Shown piece by piece: positions 40,632 through 49,735 of a DNA stretch of 64,000 bases. The notes under the pieces were generated by a model. It was given only the letters and a program-made list of their open reading frames with translations. It was not told the origin of the DNA and did no database searches. The DNA lies in contig JAFQBM010000040.1 of NCBI GenBank assembly GCA_017399685.1, forward strand, positions 186,001-250,000, written 5' to 3'. This stretch comes from Lachnospiraceae bacterium. Lineage in GTDB: Bacteria > Bacillota > Clostridia > Lachnospirales > Lachnospiraceae. The first letter of the stretch is position 1. Each line of letters opens with the position of its first letter. The translations under genes were made by a program, and so were the position numbers.

Positions 40632-40832
40632 ATGAAATCAAACGAAGTATCAAGAAGACAATTTTCGGATAATGGTCAATCTTGGTTTAGCAGACGATGG
40701 GCTTGTTGGGCTAATAATCATAGAGGTTGGCAGAAAATGAAGAAAAATAAGAGATTGTTTAAGAAGAAGTTTCGTATAGAAACTGAAAAAGAGATTAATA
40801 ACACGATGGAGGATATGAATTATGGAGAATAA
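40632..40832 (+). CDS. Small basic hypothetical protein (66 aa)
   Basis: Not recognised. Trp/Arg/Lys-rich (QSWFSRRWACWANNHRGWQKMKK), a likely nucleic-acid-binding peptide. Overlaps the next gene by 11 bases. Confidence 0.6.
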   Translation: MKSNEVSRRQFSDNGQSWFSRRWACWANNHRGWQKMKKNKRLFKKKFRIETEKEINNTMEDMNYGE

Positions 40833-41031
40833 TATTAAAAAGAAATTAGAAAAGTGGGTAAAGGAAAATTATAAGCAATATGCTACTGGATGGACTGCTG
40901 AGAGGTCTGCTGGCAATTGTGATGATTGTTTTGATGATGGTTATACATCTGGACAGAGTTGGGCAGCATATGAAATTGGTTGTATTTTAGGCATAGAATT
41001 AGAAGAACCCGATGAGCCAGAATATGAATAA
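40822..41031 (+). CDS. Small hypothetical protein (69 aa)
   Basis: Not recognised. ATG behind GGAGGATATGAATT, inside the previous gene. Contains AGNCDDCFDDGYTSGQSWAAYE and an acidic tail. Confidence 0.6.
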   Translation: MENNIKKKLEKWVKENYKQYATGWTAERSAGNCDDCFDDGYTSGQSWAAYEIGCILGIELEEPDEPEYE

Positions 41032-41062
41032 CCCAATTGAATCTTGGTTTTAAGGTGGTGGA

Positions 41063-41287
41063 ATGATGATTGATAATACAGATGATTTCGCATTTGCAGT
41101 AAAGGATAGAGAAGGATATTACTTTATTGGTTTCAATAAATGGGATAAACAGTTACGAAAAGCGAAATTATATCACAGCTACAAATATGCAAAAGAGACT
41201 AGAGATGATGTGAGATTTATAGAAAGAGACACATTCATTGTGAGAGTTAGAATTACAGAACTTGAAGAATGTTGTTATGAGGATTGA
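41063..41287 (+). CDS. Small hypothetical protein (74 aa)
   Basis: Not recognised. Starts at ATGATG behind AAGGTGGTGG, after a GGTTTTAAGG element. Aromatic- and charge-rich (EGYYFIGFNKWDKQ ... YHSYKYAKETRDD). Confidence 0.6.
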   Translation: MMIDNTDDFAFAVKDREGYYFIGFNKWDKQLRKAKLYHSYKYAKETRDDVRFIERDTFIVRVRITELEECCYED

Positions 41288-41289
41288 TT

Positions 41290-41478
41290 ATGAGTGAAAC
41301 ATTAATTTTGACAGAAGAAGAGGAAAAACTTACAACCTATTGTGAAGATTTTTGCCCAATATATCAAGCAATAACAGACTACAATAGGTGGCATAGACCT
41401 ACTGTTAGTTGTCCTTCTGTAATGTGTGAAAGGATTGTAGAATCGTATGTGCTAAATAGAAGGAGTAAAGAGCAATAA
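41290..41478 (+). CDS. Small Cys-containing hypothetical protein (62 aa)
   Basis: Not recognised. ATG 41290 has GAGG seven bases upstream. TYCEDFCPIYQAI and VSCPSVMC provide four cysteines, a possible metal site. Confidence 0.6.
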   Translation: MSETLILTEEEEKLTTYCEDFCPIYQAITDYNRWHRPTVSCPSVMCERIVESYVLNRRSKEQ

Positions 41479-41499
41479 AAGAAATGTTTTAAGTATGAA

Positions 41500-41970
41500 A
41501 TGGAGAAGAATATGGTAGTAGATGTAAATGCAAAAGCAGTTTGTCAGATTGATATTGATTCAAGCGAAGCATTTAGAATTTTGTGTAAGACTTTACATAT
41601 GACAAGTGTATTAGATGAAGATACAAAATTCATTGTCAAGAAGAATGAAGATGGTGAAAATTATCTGTATGCTATCAAGAATGGTGTTGAATATCACTAT
41701 GATGATAGAGGAGATTTGTTTGTTGCACTCAGAAATGTGGCAGTGAATATGTTCCCTAACACGTCATTCAGAAGTGATGATTGTATTTACAATTCAGACA
41801 ATGCTAAACATGGTCATTGGAAGTTGTTAGACGAATGTTCTAACGCAGGTGTTTATTGTTCTGTTTGTAGTAAGAAAGTATACAGAACCGAGTATGCTAA
41901 TCAGAAAATTAAATCAAAGTATTGTCCTAATTGTGGAAGTATTATGGATGAAGAATTTGAGGTGGTGTGA
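41500..41970 (+). CDS. Hypothetical protein with C-terminal zinc ribbon (156 aa)
   Basis: C-terminal YCSVCSKKVYR ... KYCPNCGSIMD is the zinc ribbon that closes many phage proteins of Clostridia. The N-terminal 110 residues (DVNAKAVCQIDIDSSEAFRILCK) are a separate alpha/beta domain. Stop overlaps the next start by one base. Confidence 0.7.
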   Translation: MEKNMVVDVNAKAVCQIDIDSSEAFRILCKTLHMTSVLDEDTKFIVKKNEDGENYLYAIKNGVEYHYDDRGDLFVALRNVAVNMFPNTSFRSDDCIYNSDNAKHGHWKLLDECSNAGVYCSVCSKKVYRTEYANQKIKSKYCPNCGSIMDEEFEVV

Positions 41971-42350
41971 TGAGATTATTTTACTGTCCAGAATGTAACA
42001 AGGAAGAAATCAGAAATGATGACCCTTATAAAAATGAGTATACCATCAATAATATGAGAGATGGCTATGGCAGGCCTATAAGACATTATAAATGTGAATG
42101 TGGCAATTATCTTGCTGGTTCAATGGATATTAATGGTTGGGTATATGATAAAGATGCAATCTTATATTGCAAAGAAACTATTAAAGGTTATAACAGAGGT
42201 GGTTGTTACTATGATTTCAATATGAGTTTTAATGGTGATAAGACTGACTTATTTGAAAGAGCAAAGATAGTATACGAAGATAGAAAACAGAGAGGTCTTA
42301 GAAGACAATCACCAATACTAGAACAACGTATGAATGGAGAATATAAGTAA
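41970..42350 (+). CDS. Zinc-ribbon-like hypothetical protein (126 aa)
   Basis: N-terminal FYCPECNKEE and HYKCECGNYL form a probable zinc ribbon. ATG 41970 behind GAGGTGGTG; ends on the first base of the next ATG. Confidence 0.65.
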   Translation: MRLFYCPECNKEEIRNDDPYKNEYTINNMRDGYGRPIRHYKCECGNYLAGSMDINGWVYDKDAILYCKETIKGYNRGGCYYDFNMSFNGDKTDLFERAKIVYEDRKQRGLRRQSPILEQRMNGEYK

Positions 42351-42607
42351 TGACGAAAAAGTATGATTTTGTTGATGATTTCAATGAGTTAGATATTAGG
42401 AAATGTACTCGTAGTGGTAGTTGTAAAATATGTGACTGTGAAATGAAAGACAAAGATATTGTGTATATGAAGTCATTCAGATTAAACTTACAGCCATTCC
42501 ATATTTGCTTAGACTGTTGGGAGAGAATTAATTTAGTAGTAGAGAAATATAAAAGAGAGAAATTTATGAAAGAACATGGACTTGACGAGGAAGATATGCG
42601 TGGATAA
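42350..42607 (+). CDS. Zinc-finger-like hypothetical protein (85 aa)
   Basis: CTRSGSCKICDCEMKDKD and FHICLDCWERI give two CxxC pairs about 30 residues apart, a zinc-finger layout. Start overlaps the previous stop (TAATG). Confidence 0.65.
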   Translation: MTKKYDFVDDFNELDIRKCTRSGSCKICDCEMKDKDIVYMKSFRLNLQPFHICLDCWERINLVVEKYKREKFMKEHGLDEEDMRG

Positions 42608-42685
42608 GTCATAGGAATAGATGGTGGTGGAATGCCAATTTATTCTTAAAAGGTCAGTTCAATTGGCAAAAGAAAGGAGATTGAA

Positions 42686-43129
42686 ATGAGAGAGAAGATT
42701 TGTTGTGATTTATGTGGAAAGGAATTCCAAACTTATACAGTTACAGAAACACATTATCATGATTATGAACCGTATGAGGAAGAAAGAACCTATCCAAATA
42801 ATGATGAGTGTCATCTGATTAAGAATTACATTTGCAACGATTGTTTCGATAATTTTGAAGAAATTATTAGAAGAGATATGATTGTTGCTGGTAATACATA
42901 TGTGAAAAACTTAGATGTTAGACTCGATGAGTTGAAAGAGCAGTATGAAATAAATATACAGAAATTGAAAGATGAATGCGATGAAGTAGAGAGACTTACA
43001 TATGCATTACAGAATGCGGATTTAGCGTTTGTTGATACAAGAGAATATGGATTTACAAGCAAATTTCCTTATTCAAAAGGTGCTTACTACCTCGATTCTA
43101 TTGATAGAGTAAGAAAAATGAAGCAATGA
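42686..43129 (+). CDS. Hypothetical protein with zinc site and coiled coil (147 aa)
   Basis: ICCDLCGKEF and YICNDCFDNF frame a zinc module in residues 4-60; residues 75-120 are coiled coil (DVRLDELKEQYEINIQKLKDE). AAAGGAG site after a CAATTGGCAAAAG element. Confidence 0.65.
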   Translation: MREKICCDLCGKEFQTYTVTETHYHDYEPYEEERTYPNNDECHLIKNYICNDCFDNFEEIIRRDMIVAGNTYVKNLDVRLDELKEQYEINIQKLKDECDEVERLTYALQNADLAFVDTREYGFTSKFPYSKGAYYLDSIDRVRKMKQ

Positions 43130-43149
43130 ATCCTGTGTTTGAGGTGAAA

Positions 43150-43431
43150 ATGAAGAAAAGAATAATAGTTATGTCTATGATGATTGTTGCAATTTTTACT
43201 TTAGTTGGTTGTAGTAATAAAGAAGATAACAAAGAAGTCTTAGAAGATGTTTTTATTAGCCAACCTGATAATACATATTACAGAACAGACAAAAACGGAA
43301 ATATATATTCAAGTGATGATGCAATATTAATAACAATATACAATGATTATCAGTGTATAGATACAAATATTGAATTTGATGAAGAAACTGGCAAATATAC
43401 TTGTACTATTGAGTTAAAAAAAGATTATTGA
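43150..43431 (+). CDS. Predicted lipoprotein (93 aa)
   Basis: Type II signal peptide: KKRIIVMSMMIVAIFTLVGC with lipobox LVGC, then a polar secreted domain (YYRTDKNGNIYSSDDAI). It would be exported and lipid-anchored on the host's outer surface, for example in superinfection exclusion. ATG 43150 is chosen as the start of the signal peptide. Confidence 0.75.
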   Translation: MKKRIIVMSMMIVAIFTLVGCSNKEDNKEVLEDVFISQPDNTYYRTDKNGNIYSSDDAILITIYNDYQCIDTNIEFDEETGKYTCTIELKKDY

Positions 43432-43462
43432 ATAGAGCAATAAACCTGATTCAAGAAGAAAA

Positions 43463-43663
43463 ATGAAGGAGAAAAAATTAACAGAACGACAACAAGTTAG
43501 AAAATGGATTGAGGAAGATAATTTACCAGATGATATAGAAGAAACTCTCAATGAAATTTTTAGAACTGTGGTGATTTACAAAGAAAATCATCCTAATGTT
43601 ACTTTGAGACAAGCATATGCGTATGCATATATGGTTTATATAAACAAAAAGATTGGAGAGTAG
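43463..43663 (+). CDS. Small hypothetical protein (66 aa)
   Basis: Not recognised. Helical, charged (RQQVRKWIEEDNLPDDIEETL). ATG with AAGAAGAAA upstream; ribosome binding site weak. Ends 13 bases before the next gene. Confidence 0.55.
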   Translation: MKEKKLTERQQVRKWIEEDNLPDDIEETLNEIFRTVVIYKENHPNVTLRQAYAYAYMVYINKKIGE

Positions 43664-43675
43664 GTGAAAAAATAT

Positions 43676-43843
43676 ATGGATAAAAATACAGTAATTGAAA
43701 CAGCATATAAAACAATTAAAAATAATGCTGAATGGGGTATTGAGTGCGAAAATAAAACATTTGGTTATTTTGTTGATGGCATTATTGCAATGACAGATGC
43801 TATGTTGGAGAGGATTAATAAAAGTTGTAAGGCTGATGAGTAA
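43676..43843 (+). CDS. Small hypothetical protein (55 aa)
   Basis: Not recognised. ATG behind TAGGTGAAAAAATAT. Starts MDKNTVIETAYKTI; helical. Overlaps the next gene by eight bases. Confidence 0.55.
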   Translation: MDKNTVIETAYKTIKNNAEWGIECENKTFGYFVDGIIAMTDAMLERINKSCKADE

Positions 43844-43976
43844 TAAAATTATTAAAAAGTACAGAAAATTATATGAAGCTTGTAAAAAATACCCTCCAAT
43901 TATTTTGTCAAATAAAATAGGAGAAAAACCAAAATTCTATAAAGAGTCAAAAGGTTATGAAAGAAAAAGTAGGTGA
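43836..43976 (+). CDS. Small basic hypothetical protein (46 aa)
   Basis: Not recognised. ATG inside the previous gene's end. Basic (KIIKKYRKLYEACKKY ... YERKSR). Its stop lies four bases before the next ATG. Confidence 0.5.
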   Translation: MSNKIIKKYRKLYEACKKYPPIILSNKIGEKPKFYKESKGYERKSR

Positions 43977-43980
43977 ATAA

Positions 43981-44565
43981 ATGTCATGTAAAAGGTTTGA
44001 ATATTGCTCATATAGAAAAGAGAAAGATGATAATATGTGTTGTTTCGAATGTCCAGATTTTGTAAAATGTGAATTCCCGTGTGGTTATACTTTTGTAAAA
44101 GAATTTACAAGAGGAGATTATAAATCAAAATGTGAGTATTACAAGAATGATGAAATTTGGTCTTGGAATGAAATGGATAACGAAAATTGGTCACATGGTA
44201 CATTTTATTCAAAAGAAGAGGCTATTGAAGATGCTTTAGCAGATATTGAAAATGTGAAGAGAATTTTATGTACAGATACACCAACAATCTATCTTGGTAA
44301 GTGTGAATACATTCCACTGAGAACCGATTTAGACCCAGATAGAGCAATGGAGTATTTGGATGAAGCGTACTGTGACGATTCTGGTTGCGATTATTACATA
44401 TATGAAGGGGTAACAGATGAACAGAGACAGTGGTTAGAGGACAAGTTATCTGATGTAATGGTTGAATTTCATAAGATGATTGGACTGAAACCTTGTTGGT
44501 TCAGAGTGGTTGAGCAGGAAGAAATTAATTTGTGTGAGTATGAAAAAGGAAGGAGAAGTAAATGA
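43981..44565 (+). CDS. Hypothetical protein with N-terminal Cys cluster (194 aa)
   Basis: CKRFEYCSYRK, MCCFECPDFVKCEFPCGY: eight cysteines in the first 36 residues, suggesting metal binding. The rest is an acidic alpha/beta domain. AGGTGAATAA site; overlaps the next gene (ATGA). Confidence 0.65.
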   Translation: MSCKRFEYCSYRKEKDDNMCCFECPDFVKCEFPCGYTFVKEFTRGDYKSKCEYYKNDEIWSWNEMDNENWSHGTFYSKEEAIEDALADIENVKRILCTDTPTIYLGKCEYIPLRTDLDPDRAMEYLDEAYCDDSGCDYYIYEGVTDEQRQWLEDKLSDVMVEFHKMIGLKPCWFRVVEQEEINLCEYEKGRRSK

Positions 44566-44924
44566 GTGTAGATAGAAATTATTATGTCATTGCAGGTTAC
44601 GACTTAACAAAGTTCAGAATGAAGAACTATGAAGATTGGAAATGGACTGATGAGGGTGAACAAATGACCTGTTATCAGAGAAAGGGATATATCCAGTTAT
44701 TTGATGACCCTATGAACAGTAGTCATTTATATCTTGGTTATATTTTAGCAAATGGAGACGAGTATGGCTTTGAAACTGCAAAAATTAACCTTGATGAAGT
44801 ATCAAGACAAGAACCTTATGTATGTAATAAGTTAAAGCAGCTTATTGATAACAATGTTATTTGTGATGTATTCAACTCAAAAGACCTTAAATATGAGGTG
44901 ATTATGTTTGAAGAATGTACATAA
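44562..44924 (+). CDS. Hypothetical protein (120 aa)
   Basis: Not recognised. Begins SVDRNYYVIAGYDLTKF, continues as a soluble alpha/beta domain (YIQLFDDPMNSSHLYLGYIL). ATG overlaps upstream stop; AAGGAGAAG site. The start resembles other small phage proteins but no family is certain. Confidence 0.65.
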   Translation: MSVDRNYYVIAGYDLTKFRMKNYEDWKWTDEGEQMTCYQRKGYIQLFDDPMNSSHLYLGYILANGDEYGFETAKINLDEVSRQEPYVCNKLKQLIDNNVICDVFNSKDLKYEVIMFEECT

Positions 44925-44940
44925 AGGAGAATAAGTAAAT

Positions 44941-45174
44941 ATGAACGATAAATATTTAATCAATATTTCCTTCGATGACATGCTTTCTGAAATACTTGGT
45001 TGTATTAGAAACGAAACTTGTTACCATACATATTATTGGTATCACGAAGACAAAGGTTATCTTGAAATCACAGAATGTGATTTATTACGTGGAAGAATCA
45101 TTGTAGAGGATGGCGATTTCTCAGAATTTGATTGGGAAATGGAAGAGAGTCATATTTACAGAGAAGCAATTTAG
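44941..45174 (+). CDS. Small acidic hypothetical protein (77 aa)
   Basis: Not recognised. AAAGGAG site. Aromatic/acidic (ETCYHTYYWYHEDKGYLEI). No motif. Confidence 0.6.
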   Translation: MNDKYLINISFDDMLSEILGCIRNETCYHTYYWYHEDKGYLEITECDLLRGRIIVEDGDFSEFDWEMEESHIYREAI

Positions 45175-45214
45175 TGATGAATCGGGGATTTCATGGTGAT
45201 TTGGAGGTGAGAAA

Positions 45215-45640
45215 TTGGACAGATTGACAAAACATTGGGGTGATAATTATGTTGCAACCAAATTAAATTATGACTTCCTATGGGAAATGCCAAAAGAAGA
45301 CTTTGAGCATTTTGAAGCAATTATAAAGAAGTTAGCAAAATATGAAGACACTGGTTTTGAGCCAGAAGAGATTGAAAAATTACATAAGTCTTGTGTTTTA
45401 GAAGTAGGACAAGATATATATATTCTTACACAGTATAGTTCTCATAGGGATTACGAAGTTATTAAATGTAGAATAAATAGAAAGACGGTTAAGCGTAGAA
45501 ATACATTTTCTGTATCAGGTCATTATGCAAATGGTAGCTATTACAATGGAACTTTTGTAGAGAACTCTATTGGTAGAAACGTATTCATATCTGAAGAAGA
45601 TGCTAATAGGAAATGCAGTGAATTAAATGCTAAGAGGTGA
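45215..45640 (+). CDS. Phage protein with KYEDTGxxPEE motif (141 aa)
   Basis: KKLAKYEDTGFEPEEIEKL is a motif found in many small phage and mobile-element proteins of Clostridia. The C-terminal half (VGQDIYILTQYSSHRDYEVIKCRINRK) is a beta-rich domain. TTG start behind GGAGGTGAG. Role unknown. Confidence 0.7.
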   Translation: MDRLTKHWGDNYVATKLNYDFLWEMPKEDFEHFEAIIKKLAKYEDTGFEPEEIEKLHKSCVLEVGQDIYILTQYSSHRDYEVIKCRINRKTVKRRNTFSVSGHYANGSYYNGTFVENSIGRNVFISEEDANRKCSELNAKR

Positions 45641-45644
45641 TTTG

Positions 45645-45935
45645 ATGGAGATTAGAAAATTCAAACCATATGGACAATGGGTGTGGGGTGAATATGATTT
45701 TTATGTCAATAATAAAATCGTGGCGAAATTCAGAACTCAGCTAATCGGAAGTGATTATGTATATGTTTATTTCTTGCCACAAATATATAGAGATGAATAT
45801 TGTATACGCATTGATAAGCGATACATGACTCATGATGAAGCTCTTGATAAGGCTATAAAAATTGTACAAAAGAAATTATATGCTTTAGCTTCAAATATTT
45901 TGTCTGATATTAGACATGTAGAAAAGGAGAAGTAA
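45645..45935 (+). CDS. Hypothetical protein (96 aa)
   Basis: Not recognised. ATG 45645 behind GAGGTGATTTG. Beta-rich start (YGQWVWGEYDFYVNNKIVAKF), helical end. Confidence 0.6.
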   Translation: MEIRKFKPYGQWVWGEYDFYVNNKIVAKFRTQLIGSDYVYVYFLPQIYRDEYCIRIDKRYMTHDEALDKAIKIVQKKLYALASNILSDIRHVEKEK

Positions 45936-45938
45936 TAG

Positions 45939-46388
45939 GTGAAACAGAAAGAATATATGGTTCATATATGGGGTGGTGCTTGGAACAGTGACGCTAATCC
46001 TTCCATTGAAAAGGATTTAGGTATTAAATCAGGATACCACTATTTTGATACAGAAGAAGAAAAGAATGAGTTTTTGAAGTTGTTGGATAACCCAATTTAT
46101 TCAAAACAGGGCATGGCAAGAGATATAAAATATGGCGTTATGACGCATAAGAGAACTATTTTTGTTGGCACTTTTAAATATAAAGATAAAGAATATGTTC
46201 TACATTATGATTTTGGTTATGAATATCCAGAAGAACAAGGCAGATTCCAATTCCTGGAAAATAATTATTCTTGCGATTGCAATAGAAGTATTTTTATTAG
46301 AGAAGAATATGGTGAAGATGTTATGCCAGAATTAGATTGTGGTGATGAGATTGAGTTGTTGGATTATCATTTTGAATATGAAGATTAG
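45939..46388 (+). CDS. Hypothetical protein (149 aa)
   Basis: Not recognised. GTG start nine bases after AAGGAG. Begins KQKEYMVHIWGGAWNSDANPSIEKDLG; beta-rich with a C-terminal NYSCDCNRS. Acidic. Confidence 0.65.
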   Translation: MKQKEYMVHIWGGAWNSDANPSIEKDLGIKSGYHYFDTEEEKNEFLKLLDNPIYSKQGMARDIKYGVMTHKRTIFVGTFKYKDKEYVLHYDFGYEYPEEQGRFQFLENNYSCDCNRSIFIREEYGEDVMPELDCGDEIELLDYHFEYED

Positions 46389-46406
46389 GGAAAGGAGAAG
46401 TAAATT

Positions 46407-46646
46407 ATGAAGGCAAATATTAGTGCGAAGATTGATAGAGAAAAGCTGGATAGGTTAATTGAAACGTATAGAAATACAAAAGAATTTTCTTGTGATTCAT
46501 TTTTAATTATGAGTAATGAAACAGGTGTAGATTTAATGAGTGAAGATAGTATTGCTCATGCACTTGGATGTAGACCTTCTCATTACAAAGATATCAGGAT
46601 TGCATACTGTGACTCTGTTAAATACGGAGAGGTACATATTCGATAA
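46407..46646 (+). CDS. Small hypothetical protein (79 aa)
   Basis: Not recognised. AAAGGAG site. Contains FSCDSFLIMSNETGVDLMSEDSIAHALG. Followed by an ACGTTTTAAGG element. Confidence 0.6.
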   Translation: MKANISAKIDREKLDRLIETYRNTKEFSCDSFLIMSNETGVDLMSEDSIAHALGCRPSHYKDIRIAYCDSVKYGEVHIR

Positions 46647-46680
46647 ATCAAACGTTTTAAGGTGGAATTGAGGTGAAATT

Positions 46681-47052
46681 ATGAGTGCAGCGAGTGGTTT
46701 AGTAAGATTCAAGAGGACTGGTAATATTTATATGTGCTGTTATGAAGGCACATCTGATATTATGATACCTTTTATTTTTAAACCAGAAGAATGTTTACAA
46801 GATGGCTATTATCATCCGATATCCTACGGAAGAAAATTGGGAGATGAAAATGAATGGAATAAGCCTGATGTAGATGATATAGACGAGATTGAGATATATT
46901 CAGATTATGGCAGTGGTTTCTATTGGGAAGGCGAGGGTAGTGAATCTGCAAAAGTTATAACAAAAGGAACTAATTTTGGATATATCTATGATTATACAAA
47001 TGGAAAACCTAAATGGGTTACTGATTTTTGGAATAGTCTTGGATTGAGGTGA
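46681..47052 (+). CDS. Hypothetical protein (123 aa)
   Basis: Not recognised. GAGGTG site. Begins SAASGLVRFKRTGNIYMCCYEGTSD; the middle has DEIEIYSDYGSGFYWEGEGSE. Soluble and acidic. Confidence 0.6.
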   Translation: MSAASGLVRFKRTGNIYMCCYEGTSDIMIPFIFKPEECLQDGYYHPISYGRKLGDENEWNKPDVDDIDEIEIYSDYGSGFYWEGEGSESAKVITKGTNFGYIYDYTNGKPKWVTDFWNSLGLR

Positions 47053-47056
47053 GAAT

Positions 47057-47335
47057 ATGGCAATTGATGTAGAACCAACTTCCGAAAGATGGAGAGAAAT
47101 TGTAGAAGAAAAGGATGAAAATAAGCAAGGCAGAATGCTGCGTAAGTATGTTTGCGAATTAGAGCGTCAGGTTGGCTCAGAGCAGTCGGAACTTGAACGA
47201 TTAAGAAAAGAGAATAAGAAATTAAAGAAAGATGTTTTATCTCTTGGTGTGGTCAAGGAAGCAATCAGAGAAGCTAAGAGTGAAGCTTATAGAGAGTGTA
47301 ATACCGATTGGAGTGGACTACAGGGTGGCTTTTAG
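47057..47335 (+). CDS. Small coiled-coil protein (92 aa)
   Basis: Heptad-rich helix in residues 35-75 (ELERLRKENKKLKKDVLSL). Ends TDWSGLQGGF. AGGTGAGAAT site. Similar short coiled-coil proteins are common phage accessory genes; role unknown. Confidence 0.65.
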   Translation: MAIDVEPTSERWREIVEEKDENKQGRMLRKYVCELERQVGSEQSELERLRKENKKLKKDVLSLGVVKEAIREAKSEAYRECNTDWSGLQGGF

Positions 47336-47358
47336 TAGGAAATTAGGAGGTTAAGATA

Positions 47359-48387
47359 GTGAAAATTGAACAGATTAAAGAGAAATTGAAATCAGAAGAG
47401 TATGACTTTCTAAGAAAGGATAAGAATTTGGGTAATAATATCATTATCTTAACCCTTGGTGGCAGTCATGCTTATGGTACAGATAATGAAAATAGCGATT
47501 TAGACATTCGTGGTTGTGCATTAAATAGTAAAATACAGATTCTTACTAATGAGAATTTTGAACAGTTTGTAAATGAATCGACTGATACCACAATTTATGC
47601 ATTTAACAAGTTAATTTCTTTACTGAGTAATGTAAATCCTAACACAATTGAAATGCTTGGTAATAAGCCAGAACACTATTTTTATGTGTCGCCAATCGGT
47701 CAAGAACTGATTGATAATGCACATTTATTCTTGTCAAAGAAAGCAATTTATTCATTTGGTGGTTATGCAAATCAACAGTTGCGCAGATTGGAGAATAAGT
47801 CAAATAGATTAGTTGGTCAAGCACAAAATGAAGAACATATCTATAAGACCATTGAACACGCAGCTTACGACTTTAAGAATAGATATTTTGCAATGCCAGA
47901 TGATGCTATTAAGTTATACATCGACAAGGCAGTGCAGGAAGGATATGATACTGAAATCTTTATGGATGTGAATTTAAGTCATTATCCATTGAGAGATTAT
48001 AAGGGCATGTGGTCTGAAATGCAGAGTATTGTTAAAGCATATGGCAAAATCGGTAAGAGAAATGAGAAAGCGATTGAACATAACAAACTTGGTAAGCATA
48101 TGATGCACCTTGTAAGACTGTATATGATGTGTCTTGATATTCTTGAAAGAGAGAAGATTGTAACATACAGAGCTGACGAACACGATTTACTTATGGATAT
48201 TCGTAATGGCAAGTATCTTGATAGCAACAGACAACCGATTGCTGAGTTTTATGAGATGGTCGATGAGTATGAGAAGAAATTAGAATATGCAAAACAGCAT
48301 ACAAATCTTCCTGACAATCCAGACTATAAGGCAATTAATGAGTTTGTTGCAAGTGTAAATGAAAGGGTGGTAAAGGGTGAAATTTAA
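47359..48387 (+). CDS. RlaP-like nucleotidyltransferase (342 aa)
   Basis: Pol-beta-type nucleotidyltransferase with GGSHAYGTDNENSDLDIRG (G35-S36, D47 and D49 as metal ligands), characteristic of the COG3541 group that includes RlaP (repair-ligase-associated protein). These occur beside RNA-repair genes and in phages, with uncharacterised substrates. The C-terminal 200 residues are helical. GTG start behind AGGAGG. Overlaps the CCA-adding enzyme gene by 11 bases, suggesting a tRNA or RNA 3'-end role. Confidence 0.8.
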   Translation: MKIEQIKEKLKSEEYDFLRKDKNLGNNIIILTLGGSHAYGTDNENSDLDIRGCALNSKIQILTNENFEQFVNESTDTTIYAFNKLISLLSNVNPNTIEMLGNKPEHYFYVSPIGQELIDNAHLFLSKKAIYSFGGYANQQLRRLENKSNRLVGQAQNEEHIYKTIEHAAYDFKNRYFAMPDDAIKLYIDKAVQEGYDTEIFMDVNLSHYPLRDYKGMWSEMQSIVKAYGKIGKRNEKAIEHNKLGKHMMHLVRLYMMCLDILEREKIVTYRADEHDLLMDIRNGKYLDSNRQPIAEFYEMVDEYEKKLEYAKQHTNLPDNPDYKAINEFVASVNERVVKGEI

Positions 48388-49732
48388 TATAAATATCCCA
48401 TCTGACGCAAACGAAATAATTCATACACTTCAAAATCATGGACATTCTGCTTATGTGGTAGGTGGATGTGTTAGAGACAGTATTTTAGGTAGAACACCTC
48501 ATGATTGGGATATCTGCACATCTGCTACACCAAACGAAATGTTAGAGATTTTCAAGGATAGAAAGGTTATTGAAACTGGTTTGCAACACGGAACAATTAC
48601 AGTAGTTGTGAATGGTGAACCTTATGAAGTAACCACTTATAGAATTGATGGTGTTTATTCTGATAATCGTAGACCTGACTCTGTGACTTTTACAGATAAG
48701 CTAGTCGAGGATTTGAGAAGAAGAGATTTTACTATCAATGCTATGGCGTACAACGATGATGAAGGTTTAATAGACCCATTTGACGGATTAAAAGATATTG
48801 AGTGGCAGAAAATTCGTTGTGTCGGTTCTGCAAGAGACAGATTTGGAGAAGATGCTTTAAGAATATTGAGAGCAATTCGATTTGCATCTCAGTTAGAATT
48901 TGCGATGATACCTGAAACTCTTTATGAAATTAATCAGCAATACAAAAATTTAGAGAATATATCTATTGAGAGAATCAATAGTGAGTTCTGTAAAATTGCA
49001 TTATCAAGTGATTTCTGTGTTCAGATGGTCTTATTCCAAGATGTATTTGCTTTGTTTATACCAGAATTAAAGGATATGTTTGACTTTCCACAGAATAATC
49101 CATACCACGATTATGATGTTTATGGTCATACAATCCATGCAGTTGAACATTGTGAATCTGATGATTTGACTGTTAGGTTAGCAGTTTTCTTTCATGATAT
49201 TGGGAAACCTCATTCATATCAAGATGGAGAAGATTGTATTAGACACTTTAAAGGACACGGAAGGGTCAGTGCAGAGATTACAGATAACATTATGAAACGT
49301 CTTAGATTTGATAATGAGACAAGAAATAATGTAGTTGAATTGGTGTATTACCATGATGCAACCTTTGAAGTTGGTAAGAAATATGTGAAAAGATGGCTTA
49401 ATAAGATTGGAGAAGAACAGTTCAGAAGATTATTAAAGGTTAGAAAAGCAGATATTTTAGGGCAGAAACCTAATTTTGAGCAGTCAAGAATTGATAAAGT
49501 CAACAATATTGAACAGATTCTTGAAGAAGTATTACAAGAAGATGAGTGTTTTTCTTTAAAGGATTTAGCTGTGAATGGCAAGGATTTAATGAGTGTTGGT
49601 TACAAAGCAGGTAAAGAGCTAGGTAATACACTGAATGAAATATTGCAGTTGGTAATTGACGGTGAATGTCCTAATGAAAAAGAGAAGTTGTTAGAGATAG
49701 CAGAAGATATGTATATAGGAAGGAGAATGTAA
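48377..49732 (+). CDS. cca: CCA-adding tRNA nucleotidyltransferase with HD domain (451 aa)
   Basis: Class II CCA-adding enzyme: VVGGCVRDSILGRTPHDWDICTSA (D43, D45), RRDFTINAMAYN, and DALRILRAIRFASQLEF, followed by a C-terminal HD domain (FFHDIGKPHSYQDGED, GHGRVSAEI). It rebuilds the CCA end of tRNAs; the HD part can remove 2',3'-cyclic or 2'-phosphates. GTG start overlapping the previous gene. Together with the ligase and end-healing enzyme it completes a tRNA-repair set. Confidence 0.93.
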   Translation: MKFNINIPSDANEIIHTLQNHGHSAYVVGGCVRDSILGRTPHDWDICTSATPNEMLEIFKDRKVIETGLQHGTITVVVNGEPYEVTTYRIDGVYSDNRRPDSVTFTDKLVEDLRRRDFTINAMAYNDDEGLIDPFDGLKDIEWQKIRCVGSARDRFGEDALRILRAIRFASQLEFAMIPETLYEINQQYKNLENISIERINSEFCKIALSSDFCVQMVLFQDVFALFIPELKDMFDFPQNNPYHDYDVYGHTIHAVEHCESDDLTVRLAVFFHDIGKPHSYQDGEDCIRHFKGHGRVSAEITDNIMKRLRFDNETRNNVVELVYYHDATFEVGKKYVKRWLNKIGEEQFRRLLKVRKADILGQKPNFEQSRIDKVNNIEQILEEVLQEDECFSLKDLAVNGKDLMSVGYKAGKELGNTLNEILQLVIDGECPNEKEKLLEIAEDMYIGRRM

Positions 49733-49735
49733 TTA

